DNA of 64,000 nt, taken from the NCBI GenBank assembly GCA_021810025.1, contig JAJZJS010000001.1:90790-154789 (forward strand), read 5' to 3'. This document shows positions 15,145 to 23,330 of the stretch, piece by piece. The notes below the pieces were generated by a model. That model searched no databases and was not told where the DNA came from. It saw nothing but the letters and a program-made list of their open reading frames with translations. Source of the DNA: a bacterium (GTDB taxonomy: Bacteria > Patescibacteriota > Saccharimonadia > Saccharimonadales > UBA4665). Made by a program: the position numbers and the translations under genes. How positions within the stretch are numbered: the first letter of the stretch is position 1; each line of letters opens with the position of its first letter.

Positions 15145-16848
15145 CTATCTTTTAACGATTAACTTGCCGTTAATTTTTTTAATATTACCCCTCTTGGATA
15201 AATATCTTTCGGCAATTACATGGTGCTTATGTCCCGTTCGCATGTCGTCGGTAAACTCTGCTCCCATAACATCACTGTAATTTATGTAGTTATCGTTGTC
15301 TGGATTAATTGCTTTTTTTAGCTCATGGGTCAATTCGGTTTGATCTCCTTTATGGGGTGACGCAAAGTTCTCTAGTCTAACCTTCTTGTCGTCATAGAGC
15401 AAAATACCGGCTGGTTTATGTTGGCTTCTGGCCAATAATTTTAGCCACATATCTGCATCTTTACGAGGTGCAACAAAATACATCCTTTCTATGGGGACTT
15501 CAATATTGCTAGCCATCTTTTTTGCCTCATTAAGAGTATGTTCGTAAGACTGCCAGTCGTCTCGACTTAAATTAATTAGGTCTTTTATATTTTTATCGTT
15601 TAACTTATCGATAATATCTGGTAATTCTTGTCCGGCAAATTGAGTCTCGTTTAAACGACCAGTATCGATAGCCGCCTGTAACCATACTGCGGCCACAGGA
15701 ACTTCATTATCTGCTTGCTGTAGAAGGTCGGGACTAAGTCGGATTTTTCCATCATGTTCAACCGTATAAAAATCCCGTAACTTTTTCTGGTACTCGGGTT
15801 CGCTTAAAATGCCGTTCTTTGCTCCATACAGCATAGGTTCATTAAGGTATTGTTGGTTTTTGTCTTTATTCCATGCTGCTATAAAAAACAGGTTGCCAAA
15901 AACGGAATTGAATTCGCTGAGCATACCTGGATTACAATACAATTCAAACTGCGTCTTTGCGTCATAAAACTTATCAGCTTCTATTTTGCCAGACATCTGC
16001 AAGACTTCATTAGGTGCTGGGCGAGACGGAATCGCTAGCTGTTCATCATCTCCTAAAACTGCTTCTGGAGAAGCAACAAAACCGGCTAAATGATATCTAT
16101 CGCCTGGAAGTGCATCTATACCATTCATGCTCCAAGAGATACCTTCATATCCTGAATTTCTTTTAACCGACTGAGTACGTTGGCCTTCATCTTTAGTTAC
16201 TTTATCTTCTTTTTCATAAAGTGCCCTAGCGTTTACCAAAGCACCACTATCTATAATTTTGATTAATTGATCAGTACTGGATCCATGATAAACAAAATTC
16301 CCCGAGGGAAAGTCTTGCGATAATCTAGTAAGCTCTTCGGGTTTAAGCGTTGCAATGTCTATAGTGCGTTCTAATAATCTTGTAACTTGTTCTTTTTCGG
16401 CTTCAGACCCTAAATCATGAGCCATAATATATTGTTCCATCGGGTCCTTGAATGTTTGTTCTTGCTCACGACGTTTTTGTTTTATGGCCCATAGGGATCC
16501 ATTTTTTTCTAATTTTCTGAGAGCCCTTTCCTTAGTCTCCTCTTGACTAAAACCATAACCCTTAAACCTATCCATAGCATAAGTTATACGTTCATCTGAA
16601 CCTTGACCCTCGGTTGGTTTCCAAACCCCACTTTGTTCAGATTGATTCTGAGCCTCGGTTAATATAGCCTTCAATTCTTCGTCTGGCCTCAAATAAGGCT
16701 CGCTGTCCTTAACTTTGTCTATCAATTCCTTTGCTTGTATAACTAGTTGGTTAGATTGTTCAGTCGACATATAATAATCACCAAAATATGGATGAGCATC
16801 CATTATTTGGGCCGCTATTTCTTGGGGTGATTTGGGACTAGTTTCCAT
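15145..16848 (-). CDS. Unknown 567-residue protein with ADP-ribosyltransferase-like phrases
   Basis: A large cytosolic-looking protein with no signal peptide or membrane segment. Residues about 1-170 are helical and highly charged. Near 190-215 the text FVYHGSSTDQLIKIIDSG resembles the HG...L..I...G strand-helix of ADP-ribosyltransferase and KptA folds, and a second segment NSGYEGISWSMNG follows about 40 residues later. The C-terminus is basic (KKINGKLIVKR). None of this is enough to assign a function. A TAAAAT hexamer (16861-16856) lies 7 bases before the ATG and no ribosome site is present. The gene lies between inverted tRNA-Ser units. Confidence 0.75.
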   Translation of the reverse strand: METSPKSPQEIAAQIMDAHPYFGDYYMSTEQSNQLVIQAKELIDKVKDSEPYLRPDEELKAILTEAQNQSEQSGVWKPTEGQGSDERITYAMDRFKGYGFSQEETKERALRKLEKNGSLWAIKQKRREQEQTFKDPMEQYIMAHDLGSEAEKEQVTRLLERTIDIATLKPEELTRLSQDFPSGNFVYHGSSTDQLIKIIDSGALVNARALYEKEDKVTKDEGQRTQSVKRNSGYEGISWSMNGIDALPGDRYHLAGFVASPEAVLGDDEQLAIPSRPAPNEVLQMSGKIEADKFYDAKTQFELYCNPGMLSEFNSVFGNLFFIAAWNKDKNQQYLNEPMLYGAKNGILSEPEYQKKLRDFYTVEHDGKIRLSPDLLQQADNEVPVAAVWLQAAIDTGRLNETQFAGQELPDIIDKLNDKNIKDLINLSRDDWQSYEHTLNEAKKMASNIEVPIERMYFVAPRKDADMWLKLLARSQHKPAGILLYDDKKVRLENFASPHKGDQTELTHELKKAINPDNDNYINYSDVMGAEFTDDMRTGHKHHVIAERYLSKRGNIKKINGKLIVKR

Positions 16849-16974
16849 GAATAATATTTTAAATTTTTATATTTGATCTTATGTCAATATTATAGCATAG
16901 TCGTACTTATTGGTCAACTAATATTTGTTTAACTGCTCACTACCTAAATAGCAGCTAGGCTAACGAAATAATTG

Positions 16975-17070
16975 GTGGGGTTAGACAAAACTGAGACCCT
17001 GAAACAAAAAAAGAGACTTTTAATAAGCCCCTTTTTTTTCCTTTTCATTAACTTTGAACCCTGTAAAAGG
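16975..17070 (-). repeat. Right copy of the inverted ~95-bp repeat downstream of tRNA-Ser(GCT)
   Basis: Reads on the minus strand as a diverged copy of 14775-14868. It lies between the 3' end of tRNA-Ser(GCT) and the start of the 567-residue gene. The two copies enclose about 2.1 kb. Confidence 0.65.
17003..17031 (-). terminator. Probable terminator of tRNA-Ser(GCT)
   Basis: On the minus strand the arms GGGGCTT and AAGTCTC pair with G-U wobbles around ATTAA and are followed by seven Ts and G. It lies 53 bases after the CCA of the tRNA. The same place holds the terminator-like hairpin of the other tRNA-Ser unit. Confidence 0.55.
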
Positions 17071-17083
17071 TTACACGACTGTT

Positions 17084-17176
17084 TGGCGGAGAGAGAGGGA
17101 TTCGAACCCTCGCGGGGACTCTCGTCCCCCTAACGATTTAGCAAACCGTCCCCTTCAGCCACTTGGGTATCTCTCC
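17084..17176 (-). tRNA. tRNA-Ser (anticodon GCT)
   Basis: 93 bases with encoded CCA. Acceptor GGAGAGA pairs with TCTCTCC. The anticodon loop TTGCTAA lies between ACGGT and ATCGT (anticodon GCT, codons AGC and AGU). The variable arm is long (GGGGGACGAGAGTCCCC). T-arm GGGTTCGAATCCC. Confidence 0.94.
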
Positions 17177-17187
17177 ATATATTATTT

Positions 17188-17275
17188 TGGCGGAAGGGGT
17201 GGGATTCGAACCCACGGTGAGTTGCCCCACACTGGTTTTCAAGACCAGCTCCATCGACCACTCGGACACCCTTCC
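17188..17275 (-). tRNA. tRNA-Ser (anticodon TGA)
   Basis: 88 bases with encoded CCA. Acceptor GGAAGGG pairs with CCCTTCC. The anticodon stem CTGGT/ACCAG encloses CTTGAAA (anticodon TGA, codon UCA). A long variable arm and T-arm GGGTTCGAATCCC are present. It lies 11 bases upstream of tRNA-Ser(GCT) on the same strand, so both are probably processed from one transcript. Confidence 0.94.
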
Positions 17276-17324
17276 TGAAATAACAGGTTAAATTATACCA
17301 CTCTCGTTTATTCTTAACCAATTT

Positions 17325-17852
17325 TTATATCTTAATATATCGCAAAAGGCGTTCTAAGAAGTCGTTGTTCTTTTTCTCTAAGGGCAATATTCTTCCGACC
17401 ATTTCGATAACCTGTTGTGAATTATCTCCCAAATATAAGTATGCATATGGCAAAAACCTCTTGAGAGGTGTTAAAACAATACTAAGGTTGTTGGCGTCAT
17501 GTTTAATAATCGAGAATGATTTATAGTTACCAAGTTTATACTCTCGGTCCTTAATTTTAAAACCATACTGATTAATGCTGTAGTTAACATCTCTTGGTTT
17601 TCGTGAAGAATAAACTGCTAAAATTATTCCACTGACCACAATTACAGCGGTAGTAATTTTATCTTTAGTTGTTAAATATATTACTATTGCCACAATTACG
17701 ACAAGTAGCATAAAGATAAAATACCACCTAAGTCCTTTCTGGTAGCTGAAGCCGTCTTTAGAAGTCCAGGAGATAGTTGGTGTGTTAGGATCGTTTTGTA
17801 AATTCTGGCTTGGATCAGAATATTTAATAGCGGTTGGGTTGTCTTTGTCCAT
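17325..17852 (-). CDS. Hypothetical membrane protein with two helices and a PH-like tail
   Basis: 175 residues. A polar N-terminus of about 42 residues is followed by two adjacent membrane segments, about 43-62 (YFIFMLLVVIVAIVIYL) and 68-84 (TAVIVVSGIILAVYS). The C-terminal half is a soluble beta-rich domain (KIKDREYKLGNYKSFSII) ending in a helix, a shape seen in bacterial PH-like membrane proteins. No enzyme motif is visible. A TAAAAT hexamer lies 8 bases before the ATG. Confidence 0.7.
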   Translation of the reverse strand: MDKDNPTAIKYSDPSQNLQNDPNTPTISWTSKDGFSYQKGLRWYFIFMLLVVIVAIVIYLTTKDKITTAVIVVSGIILAVYSSRKPRDVNYSINQYGFKIKDREYKLGNYKSFSIIKHDANNLSIVLTPLKRFLPYAYLYLGDNSQQVIEMVGRILPLEKKNNDFLERLLRYIKI

Positions 17853-18030
17853 ACATGAATATTTTAACTTAAGATAGCCATAATAGCCATCACGGCAGCA
17901 TCAAAGTGTTGTGATTATTCTGTTGTAAATATAGTCTTAGTTGTTGCTTTTAGTATTATCGCTAGTTTATACTAATATCAATACAAAAAAGTAAATTTAT
18001 CAAACTAGTTATATAAATTTGGAGGGTAGT

Positions 18031-18504
18031 ATGGCGCGAAACAAACGCGACGATAATCTTCTTCTTGAAGAAGACGAACTAACGGCAGCATTCTTGAGCG
18101 ATGATGACGTGGTGGAATCAAATGGCAGTCAAAATTCTCCGGTTGCAGTTGAAGAAGAATGGGATGAAGACGACAACGTACCGGGACAACTGGCAGTAGA
18201 TGTTTATGAAACTTCTAATAAATTAATCGTAAAAGCTAGAACAGCTGGTGTTGACCGAAACGAATTAGACGTTAGTATTTCAGACAATCAGTTAACAATT
18301 AAGGGTACTCTTAACGCTGGAAACGAAGAAGGAGTAGAAAACTACTTTCTACAAGAATGTTATTGGGGCGAGTTTTCACGAACTATTGCGTTACCGGTTC
18401 CGGTTAAAGAAGATGAGATTGAAGCCGTTTTGAAAGACGGAGTGTTAACTATTAGCTTCTCAAAACTTAAGCAGGACACTGTTAAGAAAATAGAAATATT
18501 ATAG
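18031..18504 (+). CDS. Small heat-shock protein (Hsp20/alpha-crystallin)
   Basis: 157 residues. The N-terminal arm of about 50 residues is very acidic. The alpha-crystallin domain spans about residues 55-148 (DVYETSNKLIVKARTAGV, then NQLTIKG and WGEFSRTIALP), closing with KDGVLTISFSK. It binds unfolding proteins without ATP. The frame is open from a TTG at 18019, but the ATG at 18031 has a strong GGAGG site at 18021-18025, so that ATG is the start. A TATACT hexamer lies near 17970. No CIRCE element is visible here. Confidence 0.93.
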   Translation: MARNKRDDNLLLEEDELTAAFLSDDDVVESNGSQNSPVAVEEEWDEDDNVPGQLAVDVYETSNKLIVKARTAGVDRNELDVSISDNQLTIKGTLNAGNEEGVENYFLQECYWGEFSRTIALPVPVKEDEIEAVLKDGVLTISFSKLKQDTVKKIEIL

Positions 18505-18515
18505 TCTGCTAGGCT

Positions 18516-19754
18516 ATGGTCGCTAAGTTAAGGTCGTGGTCGTCTAATACTAGTTTTGCCAATAATGTTTTGTTTATTGGTATTCCAACAATACTTTTGT
18601 TGACTCTTATAGTACTTGGCTTTATGGCTGAAGGAAGCCAGCAGTTCTCAATGCTGGCTAATAGTTTTGTACATGGTCACACTTATTTTTTAAGCTCAAT
18701 TGGTGGGGTGGGGCAAGACCCAGTACTCTACCGCGGTCATGTTTACTGGGATGATGGATTTTTTCCAGCTGTCGTCTTGATGCCTTTTGTAGCTTTCTTT
18801 AACTTATTTCATATCTTTTTTTATCAAGGGTATCTAAAGTGGATGTTTGTAGTTTTAACCGCATACTTTATCTTTAAGCTTGCGCAACACTTTAAATACA
18901 CAGTTAAAGATAGTCTTGTATTAGTTTTTGGCTTTATGTTGGCTACAGTATATATGGGCGTCAATACAGTTTCAAGTGGTTGGTTATTCGCCCAGATTAT
19001 AACGACCTTTTTGCTATTTTGGGCGCTCTATGAATACTATCATCAAAGAAAATGGTGGTTGATTGGATTGCTTTGTGGTTTTATTTTTCTGACTCGAATT
19101 CCAGCAGCATCCATTGGCATCTTCTTTTTATTAACCATATTAGTAGCTAAGTATAGCTGGAAAAAGAAATTTATAAATTTAGTTTGGTTGGGAAGCTTTG
19201 TCGTAATTGGGATTATTTTAATTGCTAGTTATAATTATCAACGATTTGGAAATCCGTTTAACAATGGAAATTACTATCAAGAGATCTCAACCGCATCAGC
19301 TGAAGCACGATCAATGGGACTACTGTCGATTGATCACATACCAACTAACTTATATACCTTTCTGCTGAGAGGGCCTTCTACCGTTTTAAAATCAAGCAGT
19401 TCTTGGAGCCTAAAACCCCCCTATATTAGCAATAATGAACTGGGAATGAGCATCTTTATCACATCTCCTTTGTTTATTTATCTATTAACTAGAAAATGGT
19501 CAAGCTATAGCAGAGAAACAAGGTTTTTGTTATTGTCTTCGCTAATTAGCTTAATTATATTGCTTTTATATTATGGCGACGGAGCTGATCAGTTTGGATA
19601 TCGCTATAGTCTAGACTTCTTGCCAGAACTATATGTAGTCTTTATGATTATGTACCGAAAATTCAATCGACAACTTTCAACAGGAATGAATAGCCTAATT
19701 CTAGCTTCAGGTTTATTTAATTTTTACCTAGTCTTATCTTATATTCGCTGGTAG
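18516..19754 (+). CDS. Polytopic membrane protein, possible GT-C glycosyltransferase
   Basis: 412 residues with about 10 hydrophobic segments. The first outside loop carries HGHTYFLSSIGG and YWDDGFFP, acidic and aromatic residues in a place where GT-C family enzymes hold their catalytic Asp. A later loop contains ARSMGLLSIDHIP. The fold pattern resembles lipid-linked-sugar transferases, but no family motif is decisive. It starts 11 bases after the hsp20 stop and could share its transcript. Confidence 0.6.
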   Translation: MVAKLRSWSSNTSFANNVLFIGIPTILLLTLIVLGFMAEGSQQFSMLANSFVHGHTYFLSSIGGVGQDPVLYRGHVYWDDGFFPAVVLMPFVAFFNLFHIFFYQGYLKWMFVVLTAYFIFKLAQHFKYTVKDSLVLVFGFMLATVYMGVNTVSSGWLFAQIITTFLLFWALYEYYHQRKWWLIGLLCGFIFLTRIPAASIGIFFLLTILVAKYSWKKKFINLVWLGSFVVIGIILIASYNYQRFGNPFNNGNYYQEISTASAEARSMGLLSIDHIPTNLYTFLLRGPSTVLKSSSSWSLKPPYISNNELGMSIFITSPLFIYLLTRKWSSYSRETRFLLLSSLISLIILLLYYGDGADQFGYRYSLDFLPELYVVFMIMYRKFNRQLSTGMNSLILASGLFNFYLVLSYIRW

Positions 19755-19757
19755 AGA

Positions 19758-20192
19758 CTAGCCGGCCGTAGTACTTCCTATGCCACTAGCACTGTTAAGT
19801 ACATAGTGGACAATCAACTGGGCTATAGCTACTATAACAAGTCCCACGATAGCATATACTAAAGTATTTTTTGCTCCTGATACATTATTAGAGTCTCCTC
19901 CAGAGGTAACATATCTAAACCCTGCATAAATGATCATTATCACTGATATTATACCAACTATTACTGAGAATAGGTTCACAACCGTCTTAGCAATTGATCC
20001 AACTCCGCTATTTAAATTACCGCCCGTGCCACAACCTGTGTTGCTGCCTACGGCTGAGTTTATTCCCGAATTAATGCTGTTACCAATTGAGCTACATGGA
20101 GCTGCATTGACGATAGCCGGGAAGGCTACAGGCATTGATAGAGTTAATGACGCTAGAGTTAATACTATATAGTTTTTAATTTTCTTAAACAT
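19758..20192 (-). CDS. T4SS-type pilin-like protein 1 (VirB2/TrbC fold)
   Basis: 144 residues. A signal peptide (MFKKIKNYIVLTLASLTLS to AFPAIVNAA) is followed by a Ser/Gly/Asn-rich linker and two hydrophobic helices. The family phrase FRYVTSGGDSNNVSGAKNTL joins the helices. Small exported two-helix proteins of this kind polymerise into conjugation or secretion pili. The start at 20192 has an AAAGG site 9 bases upstream. The in-frame ATG at 20213 would put a charged extension before the signal peptide. It is the last of six adjacent paralogues. Confidence 0.8.
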   Translation of the reverse strand: MFKKIKNYIVLTLASLTLSMPVAFPAIVNAAPCSSIGNSINSGINSAVGSNTGCGTGGNLNSGVGSIAKTVVNLFSVIVGIISVIMIIYAGFRYVTSGGDSNNVSGAKNTLVYAIVGLVIVAIAQLIVHYVLNSASGIGSTTAG

Positions 20193-20264
20193 GTTTTCCT
20201 TTCTTGTTTCCATATTTAGCTATATAAAAAGTATACTATATTTTTAAAAATAAAAACTAGTAGA

Positions 20265-20702
20265 TTATTTTATGGTACTAGATGCCGTAGTTAAAACTTC
20301 GCTTGCTAGAAGCTGAGCTAAAACGGCAATCGCTAGTCCAATCAGGGCATAAACTAGAGTGTTTTTGGCAGAGTTTATGGAGTTACTGTCACCTCCGGCC
20401 ATGACATACCTAAACCCAGAGAAGATAATCATAATAACGGCAATCACGCCCACCACTTTGGCTAAAATTCCAACCACTAAGCTAGCCAGGTTGCCGACGG
20501 CCTTATTGCTTCCAGACCCGCAACTTGTTGCGCTTAACTGACTAATTCCTTGACAGGCAGCACTACAAGCACCCGTCGAACAGGCAAAATGATCAAAATC
20601 GTTAAGCTTTAGTTTAGATTGGGCCGACACTCCGCTCGAGCTTATTAACAATAGTGTTGGTAAGGACAAGGATAAAAACAGATATTTTATTTTTTTAATC
20701 AT
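20265..20702 (-). CDS. T4SS-type pilin-like protein 2
   Basis: 145 residues with a clear signal peptide (MIKKIKYLFLSLSLPTLLL, cleavage near VSA-QS), a Cys-rich mature N-terminus (Cys near positions 42, 46, 50 and 61), and two helices joined by FRYVMAGGDSNSINSAKNT. The Cys residues are suitable for disulfides outside the membrane. It is the closest paralogue of protein 1 by the loop sequence. The gap to the next gene upstream is 4 bases. Confidence 0.8.
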   Translation of the reverse strand: MIKKIKYLFLSLSLPTLLLISSSGVSAQSKLKLNDFDHFACSTGACSAACQGISQLSATSCGSGSNKAVGNLASLVVGILAKVVGVIAVIMIIFSGFRYVMAGGDSNSINSAKNTLVYALIGLAIAVLAQLLASEVLTTASSTIK

Positions 20703-20706
20703 ATAT

Positions 20707-21087
20707 TTATTTTAGCTTATCTAGGACAAAAACTACAATTGCTTCAGCCGCCACAGCCACTAAAATACCTATTAAGGCATAAATGATGGCCATGCGAGCA
20801 CTGTTAATAGTTTGGGGATCGCCACCGCCAAGAATCATTCGAAGGCCACTTATTATTATAATAACAACCGCCACTATACCTATTAAATAAGAAACGATCT
20901 GAATGACGGTTTTAATAATAGATATGACTGGGTTTGAGGTTGTTTTATTGTTCTTAGCATCCTGGCAGACAGTCGAACTGGCCCCGCCGTTATTACAAAA
21001 CCCTAAAACTTGTGCCGCTGAAGTAGTTTGCGAAAAACCAAAGCTTAAACTTAACGATAACAATATTATAAAAATCAATTTTTTCAT
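20707..21087 (-). CDS. T4SS-type pilin-like protein 3
   Basis: 126 residues with a signal peptide (MKKLIFIILLSLSLSFGF, cleavage near TSA-AQ), two Cys in the mature N-terminus, and two helices joined by LRMILGGGDPQTINSARMAI. The Cys residues flank a Gly/Ser run, as in the neighbouring paralogues. It is in the same operon and 2 bases from the next upstream gene. Confidence 0.8.
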   Translation of the reverse strand: MKKLIFIILLSLSLSFGFSQTTSAAQVLGFCNNGGASSTVCQDAKNNKTTSNPVISIIKTVIQIVSYLIGIVAVVIIIISGLRMILGGGDPQTINSARMAIIYALIGILVAVAAEAIVVFVLDKLK

Positions 21088-21089
21088 TA

Positions 21090-21431
21090 TTAACCAACTT
21101 TATTTAAAACAAAGGCCACTATTAATTCTGCACTGATTGATATTATAAGTCCAACCACGGCATAAATAATCGTTTCTCTTGCCCTAGCAGCATTTTCGGG
21201 TTTTCCTTCTGATAGAACAAATCTCATGCCAGATATCACAATAATTAAAACTGAGATTGCTCCCAATATGCCAAAGGTAATGCTTAAGAGGGTATGGAGT
21301 TCACTCGATCCAGCGTTGACTCTAGGAAGTCCAGTGCTATAAATGGTTCCGCTTAAGCTTTTAGTTGCACCATTAATCGCACTTGACGAGGTTGCTATTA
21401 GTTTTATTGATTTAAAAATACTTAAGTTCAT
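21090..21431 (-). CDS. T4SS-type pilin-like protein 4, no clear signal peptide
   Basis: 113 residues. Two hydrophobic helices are joined by MRFVLSEGKPENAARARETI, the family loop with the usual GGD replaced by EGK. The N-terminus MNLSIFKSIKLIATSSS is not a standard signal peptide. It is 1 base from the next upstream gene. It may be a minor or accessory subunit (inference). Confidence 0.72.
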   Translation of the reverse strand: MNLSIFKSIKLIATSSSAINGATKSLSGTIYSTGLPRVNAGSSELHTLLSITFGILGAISVLIIVISGMRFVLSEGKPENAARARETIIYAVVGLIISISAELIVAFVLNKVG

Positions 21432-21432
21432 G

Positions 21433-21813
21433 TTAGTGAATTGAGTTTGCTATAAAGCTTACTACAACTGATGCCACAACCGCAATGACAAGTCCAATTA
21501 CGGCGTTTAGGATAGTGTTTTTGGCTGAATTGGTTTGTTCAGGACTTCCTTGACTCGTTGTATATTTAATGCCTCCATAGATAATAAAACCAACCGCTAA
21601 AATTGCAGCAACTCTTAACAAGATATCAATTATAGCGGCAACTATTAACCAAATGTCATTTAGGCTAGTTATCGTTGGTTGACAATTTGAGTTGGGTTTT
21701 AAGTATTCGTACCAAGTCGGAAACAGGAGAAAAGAGCTCGTTTTATAACCAGAGCAGGTGTTTGCAACACTTGAAAAGTAGGGGTGTAAAGTTATTAGTT
21801 TAATGATTTTCAT
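21433..21813 (-). CDS. T4SS-type pilin-like protein 5, no clear signal peptide
   Basis: 126 residues. The N-terminal 50 are not a signal peptide and include two Cys and several aromatics. Two helices are joined by IKYTTSQGSPEQTNSAKNTI. It overlaps protein 6 by 4 bases, so the two are translationally coupled. Confidence 0.72.
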   Translation of the reverse strand: MKIIKLITLHPYFSSVANTCSGYKTSSFLLFPTWYEYLKPNSNCQPTITSLNDIWLIVAAIIDILLRVAAILAVGFIIYGGIKYTTSQGSPEQTNSAKNTILNAVIGLVIAVVASVVVSFIANSIH

Positions 21814-22256
21814 TTTAGAAATGCTCCCGGAACAATATAGTTTAAGATAGCATATGCAAAAATAAATACAATTAAGGCAACAATTGAACTTCTAATTCTG
21901 GTTCTGGCTTTATTAGTTGCATTGGGGTCGCCACTAGACCCTATGTATTGAATTCCTCCTACAATAATCGAGGCAATCACAACTAAACCAACCCCGTCAC
22001 TTAAAAATCTAATGATCGCGAAGAGAAGATCATAAATTCCGTTTCCTTTGTTCTCGCAGCCAAGATTTATGCTGGTATGAACGGCGGTGGTGCCGCTTCC
22101 GCAAGTTGTACTAGTTAATAGAAGGTTTTCATTGGAGACATAACCATAGGATAAATTAAAGTTACCGCCAAAATAGATACTACCCATTAAACATAGCATG
22201 TTCAAAAATAGAATATTCCTAAAAATTGTTTTCCTGAAAATTGAAGTTTTATCCAT
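21810..22256 (-). CDS. T4SS-type pilin-like protein 6, first gene of the pilin operon
   Basis: 148 residues. A basic N-terminus and hydrophobic segment (about 13-32) look like a signal anchor, followed by a long outer segment with Cys-containing text TTCGSGTTAV and NLGCENKG, then two helices joined by IQYIGSSGDPNATNKARTRI. It heads the six-gene operon. The 100 bases upstream are shared with the divergent PrgI-like gene. Confidence 0.75.
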   Translation of the reverse strand: MDKTSIFRKTIFRNILFLNMLCLMGSIYFGGNFNLSYGYVSNENLLLTSTTCGSGTTAVHTSINLGCENKGNGIYDLLFAIIRFLSDGVGLVVIASIIVGGIQYIGSSGDPNATNKARTRIRSSIVALIVFIFAYAILNYIVPGAFLK

Positions 22257-22356
22257 TTGTTTGGCTATTTATCTCTTTTTATATCTTAGCAATTAATTTA
22301 TAATTTTAAAACTATACGTTTTAATAAAACAGTTTTGTTATAATAACACTAACGTT

Positions 22357-23313
22357 ATGGCCACTTATAAAGTAATTCAAGATATTGAGGCGGAAGACAA
22401 GCTTATTTGGGTATTTAGTTTTAGGCAGTTTGTTTATGCCCTAATTGCTGTTTTATTTCTTTATATAAGCTTTCTTTTTCTAGTTAAGGGGATTTGGTTT
22501 TTGGCGATTTTTACGATTCCAATTGTTTTGTTTTGTGGGGCGTTAGCCTATCCGTTTGGAAAAGATCAACCCACTGAGGTTTGGTTGTTGGCTAAAGTCA
22601 GGTTTATTTTGAAGCCAAAAAAAAGAATTTGGGCCCAGAGTGGAGTCAAAGAACTCGTAACGATTACTGTGCCCAAAAAAGTAGAAGAGGTTTTAACAGA
22701 TGGGTTAAGTCAAACAGAGGTTAAATCAAGGCTTCAAGCCCTAGCTAACACTATCGACACAAGAGGATGGTCTATTAAAAATGTTTCTGTCCCGAATATG
22801 CCAGGATTAACTGACTCAAGTTCTTCAGATCGTTTAATTTCGCCCCTTGTTTTAAATGACGATGAGACTAAGCCCGAAGAAGACATCTTAGATGCGGCCA
22901 ATAGCCCAATATCCCAGAAAATGGAACAATTAATAGATGCGAGTGATGCCGAACATCGACAAGAACTATTAGCAAAACTAAAAAATGTTTCTTCTACCCC
23001 AAAATCGTCTGAGACTCTATCTCCTAATCTTAAAAAGATCGAAGATGGTCTCTTAAAATCTGAACTTCAAAAACAATTGTCTTTAAATAATATGCATTCA
23101 ATTGGAAAACTAAAGCAATCAATACCCCAAACTCCAACCCCTATTCCAACACCGTTAAATCACACTCCTGCTGAGCCGAAGGCGACCATAAAATCAAATC
23201 CTGATATAATTAATTGGTCAAAACGAAATGATGTAAATATTAACGTTCTTGCTCATCAAATAAATCATTCTGGAAAAGGCGACGAAGAAGAAGTGTCGAT
23301 TTCTCTTCATTAA
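22357..23313 (+). CDS. PrgI-like membrane protein of the T4SS cluster
   Basis: 318 residues. The first 95 form the PrgI-type domain: a short cytoplasmic start, two close membrane helices (about 25-45 and 48-68), then FGKDQPTEVWLLAKVRFILKP-like text that is typical of the family. The rest is a polar, probably disordered cytoplasmic tail with Pro runs (IPQTPTPIPTPLN). PrgI proteins are inner-membrane parts of Gram-positive type IV secretion channels. TATAAT at 22339-22344 lies 12 bases upstream. Confidence 0.8.
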   Translation: MATYKVIQDIEAEDKLIWVFSFRQFVYALIAVLFLYISFLFLVKGIWFLAIFTIPIVLFCGALAYPFGKDQPTEVWLLAKVRFILKPKKRIWAQSGVKELVTITVPKKVEEVLTDGLSQTEVKSRLQALANTIDTRGWSIKNVSVPNMPGLTDSSSSDRLISPLVLNDDETKPEEDILDAANSPISQKMEQLIDASDAEHRQELLAKLKNVSSTPKSSETLSPNLKKIEDGLLKSELQKQLSLNNMHSIGKLKQSIPQTPTPIPTPLNHTPAEPKATIKSNPDIINWSKRNDVNINVLAHQINHSGKGDEEEVSISLH

Positions 23314-23330
23314 ACTAATTAGGTGGGATA

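Noticed and set aside
14912..15280. Hydrophobic 122-codon plus-strand frame
   Set aside because: It overlaps the end of the 567-residue gene by 136 bases, has no ribosome site or good promoter, and its hydrophobicity follows from AT-rich sequence.
17054..17278. 74-codon plus-strand frame with text RERDSNPRGDSRPPN
   Set aside because: It lies antisense across two tRNA-Ser genes; this text is the usual false translation of tRNA T-arms.
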